A DNA stretch of 63,092 nucleotides, taken from contig NZ_FNZK01000025.1 in assembly GCF_900109225.1 (NCBI RefSeq), positions 1-63,092 on the forward strand, written 5' to 3'. Below, one piece after another: positions 30,009-40,254 of the stretch. The stretch comes from Propionispira arboris. GTDB lineage: Bacteria; Bacillota; Negativicutes; Selenomonadales; Selenomonadaceae. How positions within the stretch are numbered: the first letter of the stretch is position 1; every line of letters begins with the position of its first letter. The translations under genes and the position numbers were made by a program. The notes beneath the pieces are model-generated. The model had not been told where the DNA came from. It searched no databases and worked only from the letters and a program-made list of their open reading frames with translations.

Positions 30009-30914
30009 CTATTTTAATTGAACATTGAATTTTTCAATGAGTTTAACTGGTTTATAACTTTCTTTTGCTTTACGTAAACCCTCTAATCCCATGTCTTCTT
30101 CTCGGTTGATATATTTCATATCAGCCCAGGCATTTTGAATAAAACTTTGATTGATAGCTGGATAAGCACCCCGTATTTCAGGATCTGCTTTTTCAACATG
30201 GATAACAGCGGTATCTTCATTGAGTTGTTCACCAAACGTAAACGCTACCACACGTTTATCCAGCATAATAGCCCCACCCTTAAGACCAAATTCAACAAAA
30301 TTATTAAGCACTTCAATGATTGCATTGCGTTCTGCCGCAATAAATGGATCATCCGGATTTTCCTGGCTATGTTTTTTGTACCAGCTATTGATATTGAGTT
30401 TACATTCCAGCATAATATCTTCAGTAATGGGCATATATTCCGCATTGGGATATGTTTTACGAAAACTATTTAAATGATTTTTTTTCGAATGATATTTGCG
30501 ACCAGCTAAAGTAATGAGATCCTCACTACTATACACATAATCAAAATTATCACGATCTGCTTCAATGTTAAATGCGGCCTCATCATAAGCGATGAATTCA
30601 TCGACCATCTTTTTTTCAATACCATACATGGAGAAATCCCCCCCTGTACGAGCAAAATAATCAAGCCAGTTTTTAATTGCCAGCTGCATCTTGTCAGCTG
30701 GGCCAAAAGGCTGCAAAGCAAATTCTTTACCATCCCATTCTGCTTTCATATACAAAACATCATCCTGAATGGTCCACATAATGTTATAAGCACTGCGCCA
30801 CATAAAAAGATTGGTAAAATTAAAATGAGAATTCTCATAATATCTATCTTTAAAGAAAGCATCTACTGCCTGTTTATCTTCTTTTTCTAATGCTTGAAAA
30901 TTAATTTTAATCAC
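30009..30914 (-). CDS. DUF2156 (LPG-synthase C-terminal-like) protein
   Basis: 301-aa cytoplasmic protein of the DUF2156 family, related to the aminoacyl-transfer (GNAT-like) domain of lysyl-phosphatidylglycerol synthase. Conserved patterns include FTNLFMWR near 33-40, KKNHLNSFRKTYP and the C-terminal EDMGLEGLRKAKESYKP. It lacks the membrane-flippase part of MprF. Substrate unknown. AAAGGAG precedes the ATG, and a promoter (TTGCTC-17-TATAAT) is close by. Confidence 0.85.
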   Translation of the reverse strand: MIKINFQALEKEDKQAVDAFFKDRYYENSHFNFTNLFMWRSAYNIMWTIQDDVLYMKAEWDGKEFALQPFGPADKMQLAIKNWLDYFARTGGDFSMYGIEKKMVDEFIAYDEAAFNIEADRDNFDYVYSSEDLITLAGRKYHSKKNHLNSFRKTYPNAEYMPITEDIMLECKLNINSWYKKHSQENPDDPFIAAERNAIIEVLNNFVEFGLKGGAIMLDKRVVAFTFGEQLNEDTAVIHVEKADPEIRGAYPAINQSFIQNAWADMKYINREEDMGLEGLRKAKESYKPVKLIEKFNVQLK

Positions 30915-30955
30915 TCCTTTGGAAACTAATAAACAAAATCGACTATCAGTTATTA

Positions 30956-30984
30956 ATTATAACAATAATTCTCCATAAGAGCAA
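30956..30984 (-). promoter_or_regulatory. Promoter of the DUF2156 gene
   Basis: Minus-strand TTGCTC (30979-30984) and TATAAT (30956-30961), 17-bp spacer. Confidence 0.6.
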
Positions 30985-31049
30985 TTAATTCTTATTATTT
31001 TTATCGGATTTGTAAGAAATAGAAATATATTTTTAAAAAGATGCTTCTT

Positions 31050-32105
31050 TTATCTTGCTGCTTTAATTTCCGTCCAAACACGATCATATGCGGCGATATT
31101 TTTTGCTAAATCATCAAACACTTCGGTATTTTTCAGTATCTCATCTGATGGATATGCTGCTAAATCCGTTTGTATCGATTCCGCCAGCTGTGCTTGCGCT
31201 TTTGGCAGTGGTGTTGCATAGCCAATATATTCAGCATTTTTCTGGGATACTTCCGGTCGTGCCAAATAATTGATAAATTCTTCCGCTTCAGCTTTGTGTT
31301 TTGCGCCTTTCGGAATCACAATCGAATCAAACCATAAATTCGTACCTTCTTGTGGAATAGCATATTCAATATCAGGGTTTTTATCCTTAATAAACATAGC
31401 ATCCCCTGACCAAACGACAGCCATGGCAGCTTCGCCCGCAATCATTTTGTCTTTGACTTCATCGACCACATAAGCCAATACAAGTGGTTTTTGCTCAATG
31501 AGTTTCTCTTTGGCTTGTTTTAGCTGCTCAGGATCACTTGTATTTAAGGAATAACCTAGCATTTTAAGCGTAATACCGATTGAATCGCGTGGGCTATCCA
31601 GCATTAATATCTGTTTTTTATATTTTTCATTCCATAAGATACTCCAGCTGTCAACAGGATCTGTGACCATTTTTTTATTATAAACAATGCCTACAGTCCC
31701 CCACATATAAGGCACGGAATACTCATTTTGACTATCAAATGGTAAATTTTTAAATTTAGCATCAACATTTTTATAATTCGGCACCTTCGAAAAATCAATT
31801 TTCTCCAAAAGTCCTTCATTGATCATGCGTTTAATCATATAGTCCGATGGAATGACAACATCATAATCACTACCGCCCGATTTGACTTTTACATACATAT
31901 CTTCATTCGTTGCAAAGGTATCATAAACAACATGTATCCCGGTTTCTTTTTCGAAATCCTCTAAAACAACCGGATCAATATAGTCTCCCCAATTATAAAC
32001 TTTCAATTCCCGCTGAACTGTCTTTTCCCCGCCGCAGCCAACAAGCATAACTCCTATCACCAAGCACAATGCAGATATCATTAAAAATTTTACGATTTTG
32101 TTCAA
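31050..32105 (-). CDS. potD: Spermidine/putrescine-binding lipoprotein PotD
   Basis: Substrate-binding component of a polyamine ABC importer. Signal peptide with lipobox LVGC (cysteine near residue 24) gives a membrane-anchored lipoprotein. The mature protein begins with the family motif KVYNWGDYIDP and keeps the periplasmic-binding architecture (351 aa). TTG start with AGGAGG eight bases before it. Last gene of the potABCD operon. Confidence 0.93.
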   Translation of the reverse strand: MNKIVKFLMISALCLVIGVMLVGCGGEKTVQRELKVYNWGDYIDPVVLEDFEKETGIHVVYDTFATNEDMYVKVKSGGSDYDVVIPSDYMIKRMINEGLLEKIDFSKVPNYKNVDAKFKNLPFDSQNEYSVPYMWGTVGIVYNKKMVTDPVDSWSILWNEKYKKQILMLDSPRDSIGITLKMLGYSLNTSDPEQLKQAKEKLIEQKPLVLAYVVDEVKDKMIAGEAAMAVVWSGDAMFIKDKNPDIEYAIPQEGTNLWFDSIVIPKGAKHKAEAEEFINYLARPEVSQKNAEYIGYATPLPKAQAQLAESIQTDLAAYPSDEILKNTEVFDDLAKNIAAYDRVWTEIKAAR

Positions 32106-32117
32106 ATTTATAGCCTC

Positions 32118-32894
32118 CTAATTCATTTCTGTTTTGGTAATTCTTTTATTAACGATAAGCAATAACAATAAAACGGCACCAAACAACAACGTCGATAAAG
32201 CGTTAATCGTTGGATGAATACCTCGCCGTGCCATCGAATAAATCAAGATGGAAAGATTATTAACACCCGATCCTGTTGTGAAAAAACTAATAACAAAATC
32301 ATCAATCGATAAAGTGAACGCAAATAACAAACCAGTTATAATACCTGGCATGATCTCTGGAAAAACGATTTTACGAAATGCCACGCGCGGTGTTGCGCCA
32401 AGATCAAGGGCCGCTTCGTAAAGGCTATGGTTAAATTGCTTTAATTTTGGCAAAACCGCTAAAACAACGTAAGGAACATTAAAAACGATATGTGCTAACA
32501 GTAGTGAGAAAAAACCCAGTTCAAACTTCACAAAAATAAAAAGGAGCATAAGTGAAATACCTGTAACGATATCGGGGTTCAGTACTGGCAGATAGGTAAG
32601 ATTCATCACAATATTTTTTTGAAAAGGCTTCATGTGATAATAAATTGCCAAAGCTGCCACAGTCCCGATGATTGTGGCTAGTAGTGAAGCAAGTACAGCA
32701 ATCGATATTGTATAATACAATGCATTTAAAATTTCACTATTATGGAAAAGCTCCGCGTACCAGCGTAACGTAAAACCATCCCAGCTTCCTCGCGATTTTG
32801 AATCATTGAACGAGAAAACAATTAAAACTACAATCGGTGCATAAAGGAAAAGATATATACTGCCCGCATAAAGTTTTTTGATAAGGTTCATCAA
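32118..32894 (-). CDS. potC: Polyamine ABC transporter permease PotC
   Basis: Inner-membrane permease with six hydrophobic segments and the EAA-type loop EAALDLGATPRVAFRKIVFPEI that contacts PotA. About 258 aa, normal length. The start is TTG at 32894 or the ATG three bases later, which overlaps the potB stop (TGATG), so the genes are translationally coupled. Confidence 0.92.
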   Translation of the reverse strand: MMNLIKKLYAGSIYLFLYAPIVVLIVFSFNDSKSRGSWDGFTLRWYAELFHNSEILNALYYTISIAVLASLLATIIGTVAALAIYYHMKPFQKNIVMNLTYLPVLNPDIVTGISLMLLFIFVKFELGFFSLLLAHIVFNVPYVVLAVLPKLKQFNHSLYEAALDLGATPRVAFRKIVFPEIMPGIITGLLFAFTLSIDDFVISFFTTGSGVNNLSILIYSMARRGIHPTINALSTLLFGAVLLLLLIVNKRITKTEMN

Positions 32895-33706
32895 AAAAAC
32901 ATCCCCCCTTCATTTTCTTTTTCATACCGCGACATAAAGCCCAAGCTTAATAAAATTAGAACAAGCATAAATACAGAAAGAGCTGAACCAAAGTTCCAAT
33001 CTCCTACTGCTAAAAATTGTTCCTCAATTAAATTTCCAATCAGTGTATATTGCCCTCCACCCAAAAGCCTTGAAATAACAAAGGTCGTAACGGCCGGCAT
33101 GAAAACCATGAGAATTCCCGCATAAACCCCAGGCAAACTCAAAGGAAACGTAATCTTTATAAAAGCCTGCCAGCGCGAAGCCCCTAGATCCTCAGCCGCT
33201 TCAATGAGATTTTTATCCATTTTCATCAAAACAGAATAAATTGGCAAAATCATAAAAGGCAAGAAATTATATACCATACCCAGCACCACCGCATAATCTG
33301 TATATAAAATATTAACGACAGGTAAATGCAGCGAAGTAAGTATGATATTAATAAGACCTTTCCGCTCAAGTAATGTCATCCAGGCGTAGGTGCGCAAAAG
33401 AAAATTCATCCACATGGGAATTACAATCATTAAGACCAACATGGAACGATATTTTAGTTTCGTACCAACAAGAATCATTGCCATCGGATAGCCAATCAGA
33501 AAACAAAGGATTGTACTGAGTCCTGCCAAATAAATTGAATGCCAAAAAACTCCCAGATAAATTGGATCAACTACGCGCTGCATTGCAGTAAGTGTAAATT
33601 CTCCTGTTGGCGAAGTAAACGCGAAAAAAACAATCAAAGCTAAAGGGATAACCGTAAAAAGAGCCATCCAGATATGATATGGATACGTAAGCCATTTTTT
33701 CCCCAT
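32891..33706 (-). CDS. potB: Polyamine ABC transporter permease PotB
   Basis: Partner permease of PotC, 271 aa with six membrane segments and the EAA loop EAAEDLGASRWQAFIKITFPLS. It overlaps potA by one base and potC by four, as expected in a tightly coupled operon. Confidence 0.92.
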   Translation of the reverse strand: MGKKWLTYPYHIWMALFTVIPLALIVFFAFTSPTGEFTLTAMQRVVDPIYLGVFWHSIYLAGLSTILCFLIGYPMAMILVGTKLKYRSMLVLMIVIPMWMNFLLRTYAWMTLLERKGLINIILTSLHLPVVNILYTDYAVVLGMVYNFLPFMILPIYSVLMKMDKNLIEAAEDLGASRWQAFIKITFPLSLPGVYAGILMVFMPAVTTFVISRLLGGGQYTLIGNLIEEQFLAVGDWNFGSALSVFMLVLILLSLGFMSRYEKENEGGMFF

Positions 33707-34755
33707 CAGCTCTGCACCTGCTTCATTACATGGATCTCATCCGGACCAATGCAAAGTCCAATTTCAGTTTGAGGCATTGCCATTTTGGTACTATGAATCA
33801 ACCAGCTGTAACCATCGTCCATCGTGGCTGCCATCTCATAATATACTCCTTTAAAGGTAACAGTCTGTACAACAGCTGTAAACATCCCCTGTGCTGTGCT
33901 TACAACCTGTATATCTTCCGGACGAACAACAATATCTACCATTTCATTTATCGAAAAACCACTGTCAACACAGGGAAATTCATGTCCGGCAAAAAAACTT
34001 CGATAATCGGCGATCATTCGTCCAGGCAGAATATTGCTATCACCTATGAAATCTGCAACAAAGGCATTTTTCGGTTCATTATAAATATCTTCCGGTCGGC
34101 CAATCTGTTGTATTGTACCATTATTCATTACAACAATGGTATCGCTCATCGTCAATGCCTCTTCTTGATCATGTGTTACATAAATAAAAGTGATTCCTAA
34201 ACGCATCTGAATTTTTTTAAGTTCGCTTTGCATCTCACGCCGTAATTTCAAATCAAGTGCACCTAATGGTTCATCCAGCAACAAAACTTCAGGCTCATTG
34301 ATCAACGCCCGTGCAATTGCAATACGCTGCTGTTGTCCGCCACTTAAAGAATCAATACTACGATGTTCAAAGCCTGATAAATTAACCAACGCCAGCATAT
34401 CCATTACACGATTTGTTATCTCTTTTTGATGAACTTTTTGAATTTTAAGACCAAAAGCTATATTTTCAAAGACATTCATGTGTGGAAACAGAGCATATTT
34501 CTGAAATACGGTATTGATTTTTCGTTTATAAGGCGGCCATAGACTTATATCTGTATCAGCAAAAAACACACTGCCTTGTTCAGCTTGCTCAAATCCGGCC
34601 AAAATGCGGAGCATGGTCGTCTTTCCACAACCACTCGGCCCCAGCAATGTTAAAAATTCATTTTTTCTGACATGCAGAGTAATATCATTTAATATTTTAT
34701 TATTTTCAAATGATTTACTAATGTGATCCATCTTAATAAGTACTTTTTTTTCCAA
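33706..34755 (-). CDS. potA: Polyamine ABC transporter ATPase PotA
   Basis: ATPase of the polyamine importer (349 aa). Walker [10 protein letters not shown]-loop, signature [15 protein letters not shown], Walker [12 protein letters not shown], switch histidine in THDQEEA, and the C-terminal TOBE-type domain. The TTG start at 34755 has only a poor ribosome-binding site (AAAGGG about 13 bases before); the ATG at residue 9 is an alternative. First gene of the operon, with a promoter right next to the purL terminator. Confidence 0.93.
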   Translation of the reverse strand: MEKKVLIKMDHISKSFENNKILNDITLHVRKNEFLTLLGPSGCGKTTMLRILAGFEQAEQGSVFFADTDISLWPPYKRKINTVFQKYALFPHMNVFENIAFGLKIQKVHQKEITNRVMDMLALVNLSGFEHRSIDSLSGGQQQRIAIARALINEPEVLLLDEPLGALDLKLRREMQSELKKIQMRLGITFIYVTHDQEEALTMSDTIVVMNNGTIQQIGRPEDIYNEPKNAFVADFIGDSNILPGRMIADYRSFFAGHEFPCVDSGFSINEMVDIVVRPEDIQVVSTAQGMFTAVVQTVTFKGVYYEMAATMDDGYSWLIHSTKMAMPQTEIGLCIGPDEIHVMKQVQS

Positions 34756-34821
34756 TTTTATAATCTGCCCTTTCGCTTAGAAACTCGGTAGTGATACAAT
34801 CCAGAAATCTTTATCCACCTA

Positions 34822-34850
34822 AATAAATCATATTTTACAATTAAAGTCAA
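34822..34850 (-). promoter_or_regulatory. Promoter of potABCD
   Basis: Minus-strand TTGACT (34845-34850) and TTTATT (34822-34827), 17-bp spacer. The -35 abuts the purL terminator. Confidence 0.5.
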
Positions 34851-34851
34851 T

Positions 34852-34899
34852 AGAAAAACAGGTAGTCACAATATTCCCCAATATCATAACTACCTGTTT
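34852..34899 (-). terminator. Terminator after purL
   Basis: An 11-bp stem AAACAGGTAGT/ACTACCTGTTT (34856-34866 with 34889-34899), an inner ATATT/AATAT stem and a following T tract on the minus strand. Confidence 0.75.
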
Positions 34900-34957
34900 C
34901 TAAAAAAAATCGAAACCAAGTTAGGCTGGCTGTATAAAAGAATATACAGATTATAAC

Positions 34958-37900
34958 TTATTTATAATATTTTACCCCAGCTTCAAAAAGTTTTTGGTCT
35001 TTTTGACCCGGAATATTCATACAGACACCATTACCGATTCGCTCAGAATGCCCCATCTTACCTAGAATACGTCCGTCCGGGCTTGTAATTCCTTCAATAG
35101 CTTCGGTTGATCCGTTCGGATTAAAAGGTATCGTCAGGGCTGGATTTCCTGTAAAATCAACGTATTGCGTAGCAATCTGTCCGTTGGCACGAAGTTTTGC
35201 CACAATATCCGGTGATGCTACAAAGCGGCCTTCACCATGAGATACGGCAATCGTGTGTACATCTTCCACTTGAACATTATTGAACCAAGGAGAAAGGTTC
35301 GATACAACTTTTGTATTGACCATACACGAAATATGGCGCCCAATCTGATTATGGGTAAGGGTCGGGGTATCAATCGTTAAATCCGTGATTTCACCATATG
35401 GAACGAGCCCTAATTTAATTAGAGCCTGAAACCCATTGCAAATCCCCAGCATAAGTCCGTCTCTTCTTTTTAATAAATTCATAACTGCTTCTGCTATGCG
35501 CGGATTACGGAACATTGCTGCAATAAATTTACCGGAACCATCTGGTTCATCCCCCCCGCTAAAACCACCTGGCAGCATAACAATCTGCGACTGCTTGATA
35601 CCTTTAACGATAGCTTCAACAGATTCCTCTACCGCAGTTGCCGTCAAATTGCGAATAACAAGTGTTTCAGCTTGACCGCCGGCCTTTTCAAAAGCTTTTA
35701 CTGTATCATATTCACAATTCGTCCCCGGGAATACCGGAATAAAAATACGCGGTTTTGCATAAGAATCTTGACGAGATACCTTATTGCCAACTTTATAAAA
35801 TACAGACTTAATACGTTTTGCATTGGCATTTTCTTTCGTTTTAGTCGGGAATATTTTTTCCAAGGTCCCCATAAAAGCCTTTTCTACTTTTGCAATACTA
35901 ATAATACTGTCACCACAAATGATATTTGGTAATTCAATCGTCGTCCCGAGTTCATAATAACCTGTACCTTCAAGCGATTTTTCCGGATTTGCATCCAGTG
36001 TAAGTTCAAGAATTACTGTACCATAGTCACAAGCAAACAAAGTATCATTCGTTACTTTCGGTGTGAATTCAAAACCAATACGATTTCCTAATGTCATTTT
36101 GCTGATAGCTGCTGCGACACCGCCATTGCGTACACTATGAGCTGACAAAATTTTGTCTTTTTTACTCAAGGCGCTAATGCAGGAAAAATTATGCTTCAAT
36201 CCTGCAAAATCTGGTAGATCATAAGCGTCCCGCACTGCCGGCACAATATAAATCTTGCTGCCAACGTTTTTAAATTCTGGTGAAACGGCTTCTTGGGCCT
36301 TTAGAATATCAACTGCAAAAGCAATCAAAGAAGGTGGTACACTGATATCCATAAATGTACCCGACATTGAATCCTTCCCACCGATAGCCGGAATACCAAA
36401 TGCATGCTGAACTTGCAAAGCACCTAATAATGCACTGAATGGTTTTCCCCATTTAACACTATCTTTACCAAGACTTTCAAAGTATTCCTGCAGCGTTAAA
36501 CGAATCTTATCATAACTTCCGCCTAATGCAACCATTTTTGTTACAGCTTCAACCACTGCATAAACAGAACCATGAAATGGGCTCCACGCCATTAAATGTG
36601 GATTAAAACCATATGTCATAGCCGTCGCTGTTGTCGTTTCGCCAGACATAACCGGTAATTTTGCTACCATACCTTCAGCAGGAGTCAATTGATACTGCCC
36701 GCCAAATGGCATAAGAACCGTATTGGCACCAATGGTAGAATCAAAACGTTCAGCCAGCCCTTTTTGACTGCACACGTTAAGATCTTTTAAATTGTCCAGC
36801 CAAATTTTTTCGACATCAACGTTTCCATCAAGCAAGGATTCATAACTTTGTTTAAAATAATTTTTTGTTTCATCCGGCAGATTAATTTTTATATTGATAT
36901 GTTGCTTTACACCATTCGTATTTAAAAAAGCACGGCTTAAATTCACAATTGCTTTGCCACGCCATAACATCATAAGTCTTGCATCGTCGGTTACATTGGC
37001 TACAACCGTAGCTTCCAGGTTTTCCGCATCAGCATAAGCAATAAACGTTTTAACATTTTCCGCTTTAAGCACCACGGCCATACGTTCCTGTGACTCTGAA
37101 ATCGCCAGTTCAGTGCCATCAAGACCATCATATTTTTTTTGTACTTGATCCAGATTAATGACAAGTCCGTCCGTTAATTCGCCAATTGCTACTGCAACAC
37201 CACCCGCACCAAAATCATTACAGCGTTTTATCAATGTGCTTACTTTAGGATTTCTAAACAACCGTTGAATTTTACGTTCGGTTGGTGCATTCCCCTTTTG
37301 AACTTCAGCACCACATAATTTGAGTGAATCCTGAGTATGTTCTTTGGATGAACCAGTGGCTCCGCCGCAACCATCACGACCAGTCTTACCGCCGACCAAA
37401 ACAATCACGTCACCAGGATTTGGAACTTCACGAATTACATTGCATTTTGGTGCAGCGGCAATAACAGCCCCTACTTCCAAACGTTTAGCAACAAAATCCT
37501 CATGATAAACTTCACTGACCTGCCCTGTGGCGAGTCCAATCTGATTGCCATAAGAACTGTAGCCATTGGCCGCACCTAAGGTAATTTTCTTTTGCGGCAG
37601 TTTACCTGGCATTGTTTCCGAAATAGCTTTTCTTGGATCAGCCGCCCCAGTTACACGCATTGCCTGATAAACATAGGAACGCCCTGAAAGCGGATCACGA
37701 ATTGCACCGCCCAGGCAAGTTGCAGCTCCGCCAAATGGTTCAATTTCAGTTGGATGATTATGAGTTTCATTTTTAAACATAACCAGCCAATCTTCGTTTT
37801 TTCCATCAACATCCGCATTCACAACAATACTGCAGGCATTGATTTCTTCCGAGACATCAAGATCTGCTAATTTCCCCATTTTACGCAGCTGTTTCATGCC

Positions 37901-38740
37901 GATTACAGCAATATCCATAAGTGTGATGTCACGCTCTTTCGCACCATATACAGACTCACGATCTGCCAAATATTGTTGATAGGCTGCTTTTATTGGTTCA
38001 GCAAAATACCCTGCCTCAATATCGACTGCCTCAACTTTCGTCATAAAAGTCGTATGACGACAATGATCAGACCAATACGTATCAATAACTTTAATTTCAC
38101 TTATGCTTGGATCACGCTTTTCCGTATTACGAAAATACGTTTGACAAAACTTGAGATCTTCAAAACTCATCGCAAACCCATGTTCATCCATAAATTTTTG
38201 AAGATCCAGATCCGTTTTTTTGATAAAGCCGGTCAAAATTTCGACATCAGCTGGAATATCCGCTTGTAAATTCAAAGTTGCTGGTTTGCTCAGCACGGCC
38301 TCGCGACTTTCTACTGCATTGATACAATAGTCTTTGATTTTTACAAAAGCATCATCATCAATTGATCCTACAAGTATGATTACTTTTGCTGTCGTAATAA
38401 CAGGGCGCTCTTTTTGCGTAATAAGCTGCACACATTGTGCTGCCGAATCCGCCCGTTGATCATATTGGCCTGGTAAATATTCTACCGCAAACATGCGTGA
38501 ATTGGTAAATTCAGGTAATATTTCATCATAGACGACATCTACCGTTGGTTCAGAAAAAACAAGATTTCGGGCCTTCATGTATTCATCATCGCTAAGACCT
38601 TCAATATCGTAACGTTGGATGATGCGTACTGCTTTTAACCGGTCAAGGCCAAAACTTTCCTGTAAATCAGCGCACAATGCCTGTGCCGGTATATCGAAAA
38701 ACCCTTGACGTTTTTCTACATAAATTCTTTTTACACTCAT
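34958..38740 (-). CDS. purL: Phosphoribosylformylglycinamidine synthase, single-chain
   Basis: Fourth step of purine synthesis (FGAR to FGAM). The 1260 aa fuse the synthetase (PurL with linker and two AIRS-type ATP domains; FKNETHNHPTEIEPFGGAATCLGGAIRD, GGKDSMSGT) with a C-terminal class I amidotransferase (MLPGGFSGGDEPDGSGKF, nucleophile in LGICNGFQ, catalytic His in the last third). I chose the ATG at 38740, which follows GGAGG by 11 bases, rather than the TTG inside that site. It is the only purine de novo gene here, behind speD, and is the large single-chain form rather than the small PurLQS type of Bacillus. Confidence 0.95.
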   Translation of the reverse strand: MSVKRIYVEKRQGFFDIPAQALCADLQESFGLDRLKAVRIIQRYDIEGLSDDEYMKARNLVFSEPTVDVVYDEILPEFTNSRMFAVEYLPGQYDQRADSAAQCVQLITQKERPVITTAKVIILVGSIDDDAFVKIKDYCINAVESREAVLSKPATLNLQADIPADVEILTGFIKKTDLDLQKFMDEHGFAMSFEDLKFCQTYFRNTEKRDPSISEIKVIDTYWSDHCRHTTFMTKVEAVDIEAGYFAEPIKAAYQQYLADRESVYGAKERDITLMDIAVIGMKQLRKMGKLADLDVSEEINACSIVVNADVDGKNEDWLVMFKNETHNHPTEIEPFGGAATCLGGAIRDPLSGRSYVYQAMRVTGAADPRKAISETMPGKLPQKKITLGAANGYSSYGNQIGLATGQVSEVYHEDFVAKRLEVGAVIAAAPKCNVIREVPNPGDVIVLVGGKTGRDGCGGATGSSKEHTQDSLKLCGAEVQKGNAPTERKIQRLFRNPKVSTLIKRCNDFGAGGVAVAIGELTDGLVINLDQVQKKYDGLDGTELAISESQERMAVVLKAENVKTFIAYADAENLEATVVANVTDDARLMMLWRGKAIVNLSRAFLNTNGVKQHINIKINLPDETKNYFKQSYESLLDGNVDVEKIWLDNLKDLNVCSQKGLAERFDSTIGANTVLMPFGGQYQLTPAEGMVAKLPVMSGETTTATAMTYGFNPHLMAWSPFHGSVYAVVEAVTKMVALGGSYDKIRLTLQEYFESLGKDSVKWGKPFSALLGALQVQHAFGIPAIGGKDSMSGTFMDISVPPSLIAFAVDILKAQEAVSPEFKNVGSKIYIVPAVRDAYDLPDFAGLKHNFSCISALSKKDKILSAHSVRNGGVAAAISKMTLGNRIGFEFTPKVTNDTLFACDYGTVILELTLDANPEKSLEGTGYYELGTTIELPNIICGDSIISIAKVEKAFMGTLEKIFPTKTKENANAKRIKSVFYKVGNKVSRQDSYAKPRIFIPVFPGTNCEYDTVKAFEKAGGQAETLVIRNLTATAVEESVEAIVKGIKQSQIVMLPGGFSGGDEPDGSGKFIAAMFRNPRIAEAVMNLLKRRDGLMLGICNGFQALIKLGLVPYGEITDLTIDTPTLTHNQIGRHISCMVNTKVVSNLSPWFNNVQVEDVHTIAVSHGEGRFVASPDIVAKLRANGQIATQYVDFTGNPALTIPFNPNGSTEAIEGITSPDGRILGKMGHSERIGNGVCMNIPGQKDQKLFEAGVKYYK

Positions 38741-38784
38741 TAATTCATAATCCTCCAACTCTTCGCTTGCAGTAAAATCCTTTT

Positions 38785-39561
38785 TTATATGGTTCCTTTA
38801 ACCTTTGGCATGTTACGGCCATAAAATATTTCTGCCATTTCTTTTTTTAAACGCTGCTTGATTTTTTTCTTTTCACCATTTAATAATTCCTGTTTTGGTG
38901 TACCAAAAAGATAATTATCAAGATCAAACTCCCGGAGTAACATCTTTGTATGGAAAATATGTTCCTGATATACATTAACATCTATCATCTGATATTGATT
39001 ACGGGTGTTCGGCTCAATAAAGTTCTGAATCGAATTAATTTTATGGTCAATAAAATATTTTTTCCCATTCACATCACGTGTAAAACCTCGTACACGATAA
39101 TCTGCCATAACAATATCAGAACAAAATGATTTCAATAAATAATTTAATGCCTTAAGTGGTGATATTTCGCCACATGTCGAAACATCAATATCGGCTCGAA
39201 AAGTCGTTATCCCCTGATCCGGATGACTTTCCGGATACGTATGCACTGTAATATGGCTTTTATCAAGATGGCAGACCACATCGCCTGTTTCGACCGGACC
39301 TTCAGAAATCAGCATTGTCACACTCGCTCCCTGGGGGTCATAATCCTGTTTGGCGATATTTAAGATATTTGCACCAATAATATTAGCAACCTCTGTCAAA
39401 ATGTTCGTTAAGCGCTCGGCATTGTACTCTTCATCGATATACTCGATATATTCTTGCTTATGTTCTGCCGTTTTTGCATAACAAATATCATACATATTAA
39501 AGCTCAATGTTTTTGTTAAATTATTAAAACCATAAAGTTTTAGCCTGTTTGTGCTTTCCAT
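38785..39561 (-). CDS. speD: S-adenosylmethionine decarboxylase proenzyme
   Basis: Supplies the aminopropyl donor for spermidine. The 258 aa match the larger, E. coli-type SpeD: self-cleavage at K101-S102 in [13 protein letters not shown] forms the pyruvoyl group, and the conserved [15 protein letters not shown] follows. RBS AAGGTGGAG. It is 44 bp upstream of purL and 51 bp behind the YhcH-family gene, and the potABCD polyamine importer follows purL. Confidence 0.95.
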   Translation of the reverse strand: MESTNRLKLYGFNNLTKTLSFNMYDICYAKTAEHKQEYIEYIDEEYNAERLTNILTEVANIIGANILNIAKQDYDPQGASVTMLISEGPVETGDVVCHLDKSHITVHTYPESHPDQGITTFRADIDVSTCGEISPLKALNYLLKSFCSDIVMADYRVRGFTRDVNGKKYFIDHKINSIQNFIEPNTRNQYQMIDVNVYQEHIFHTKMLLREFDLDNYLFGTPKQELLNGEKKKIKQRLKKEMAEIFYGRNMPKVKGTI

Positions 39562-39612
39562 TTACTCCACCTTACTATTTATTTCATAAACTTTTATTTC
39601 TCTATTATAATT

Positions 39613-40083
39613 CTATAATACGTCAACTGCAATTTTAATTACTACTTTTATTACAGATTCAGGTTTTTCTACGCAAGAGCAAGGTCGATGGACATCCTGC
39701 GGATACAAAATTGCATATACCCCTTCTTCTAAAAGCAGATCACTTTCCGGAATTAAATTCTTATAAAAAATTGCATCTTTTTCCGCCAGACAATCTTCTT
39801 CAACCGTAATAAGTGACGTGAGTGGACACCAGCCCATATATTCTTGTCCCTTGGCAACATATTGAATATCAATATATTTCGCATGCGTCTCGGCGCGACA
39901 ATCTTTGACAGCACGAGTTTGATACTTTTGCACCATCGCATAAATTCGTTTTCCATCAATTTCATAAGTTCCCGGTTCCATCGCCGCACAATCATTTTCT
40001 TTTAAGAATCTCATGGCTTTTTTTATCGCTTCTGGATATGGGTACAGTTCTTCTTCAAAATTTTCAATGTGTCCAATGATCAT
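39613..40083 (-). CDS. YhcH/YjgK/YiaL-family protein
   Basis: 156-aa protein of the YhcH/YjgK/YiaL (beta-barrel, EbgC-like) family, whose members are linked to sugar or sialic-acid metabolism. It shows the ETHAKYIDIQYVAKGQEYMGW and YPQDVHRPC patterns expected for the putative metal site (His and Glu residues). The substrate cannot be deduced. AAAAAAGGGG precedes the start. Repeat copy 3 lies just upstream. Confidence 0.85.
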   Translation of the reverse strand: MIIGHIENFEEELYPYPEAIKKAMRFLKENDCAAMEPGTYEIDGKRIYAMVQKYQTRAVKDCRAETHAKYIDIQYVAKGQEYMGWCPLTSLITVEEDCLAEKDAIFYKNLIPESDLLLEEGVYAILYPQDVHRPCSCVEKPESVIKVVIKIAVDVL

Positions 40084-40103
40084 GAAAACAACCCCTTTTT
40101 TAT

Positions 40104-40178
40104 TATATATAATGTATTAAATAAATGATATCCAGCCTATTAGGCTGCCATATAAAATATTTAATGCAACTTATATAG
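40104..40178. repeat. Palindromic repeat element, copy 3 (core-less)
   Basis: About 75 bp; read on the minus strand its left 31 bases (TATATAAGTTGCATTAAATA onward) equal copies 1 and 2, then GGCAGCCTAATAG matches the segment that follows the core in copy 1. The whole copy is an imperfect palindrome around AGCCTATTAGGCT (40134-40146). It lies between the YhcH-family gene and the T-box operon, and its TATATAATA end could supply a -10 to the minus-strand gene. Confidence 0.8.
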
Positions 40179-40200
40179 CTATAATATTTTTAAAATATTG

Positions 40201-40229
40201 TTGAATAGTATTTCCGCCTATGGTATTAT
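40201..40229 (+). promoter_or_regulatory. Promoter of the T-box operon
   Basis: TTGAAT (40201-40206) and TATTAT (40224-40229) with a 17-bp spacer, about 30 bp before the T-box stem I. Confidence 0.65.
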
Positions 40230-40254
40230 TTTATACAAATATACAAATATACGC

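Noticed and set aside
34930-34960. A fourth copy of the palindromic repeat (TTAGGCTGGCTGTATAAAA)
   Set aside because: Only about 15 bases resemble copy 3 and the TTGCATTAAA ends are missing.
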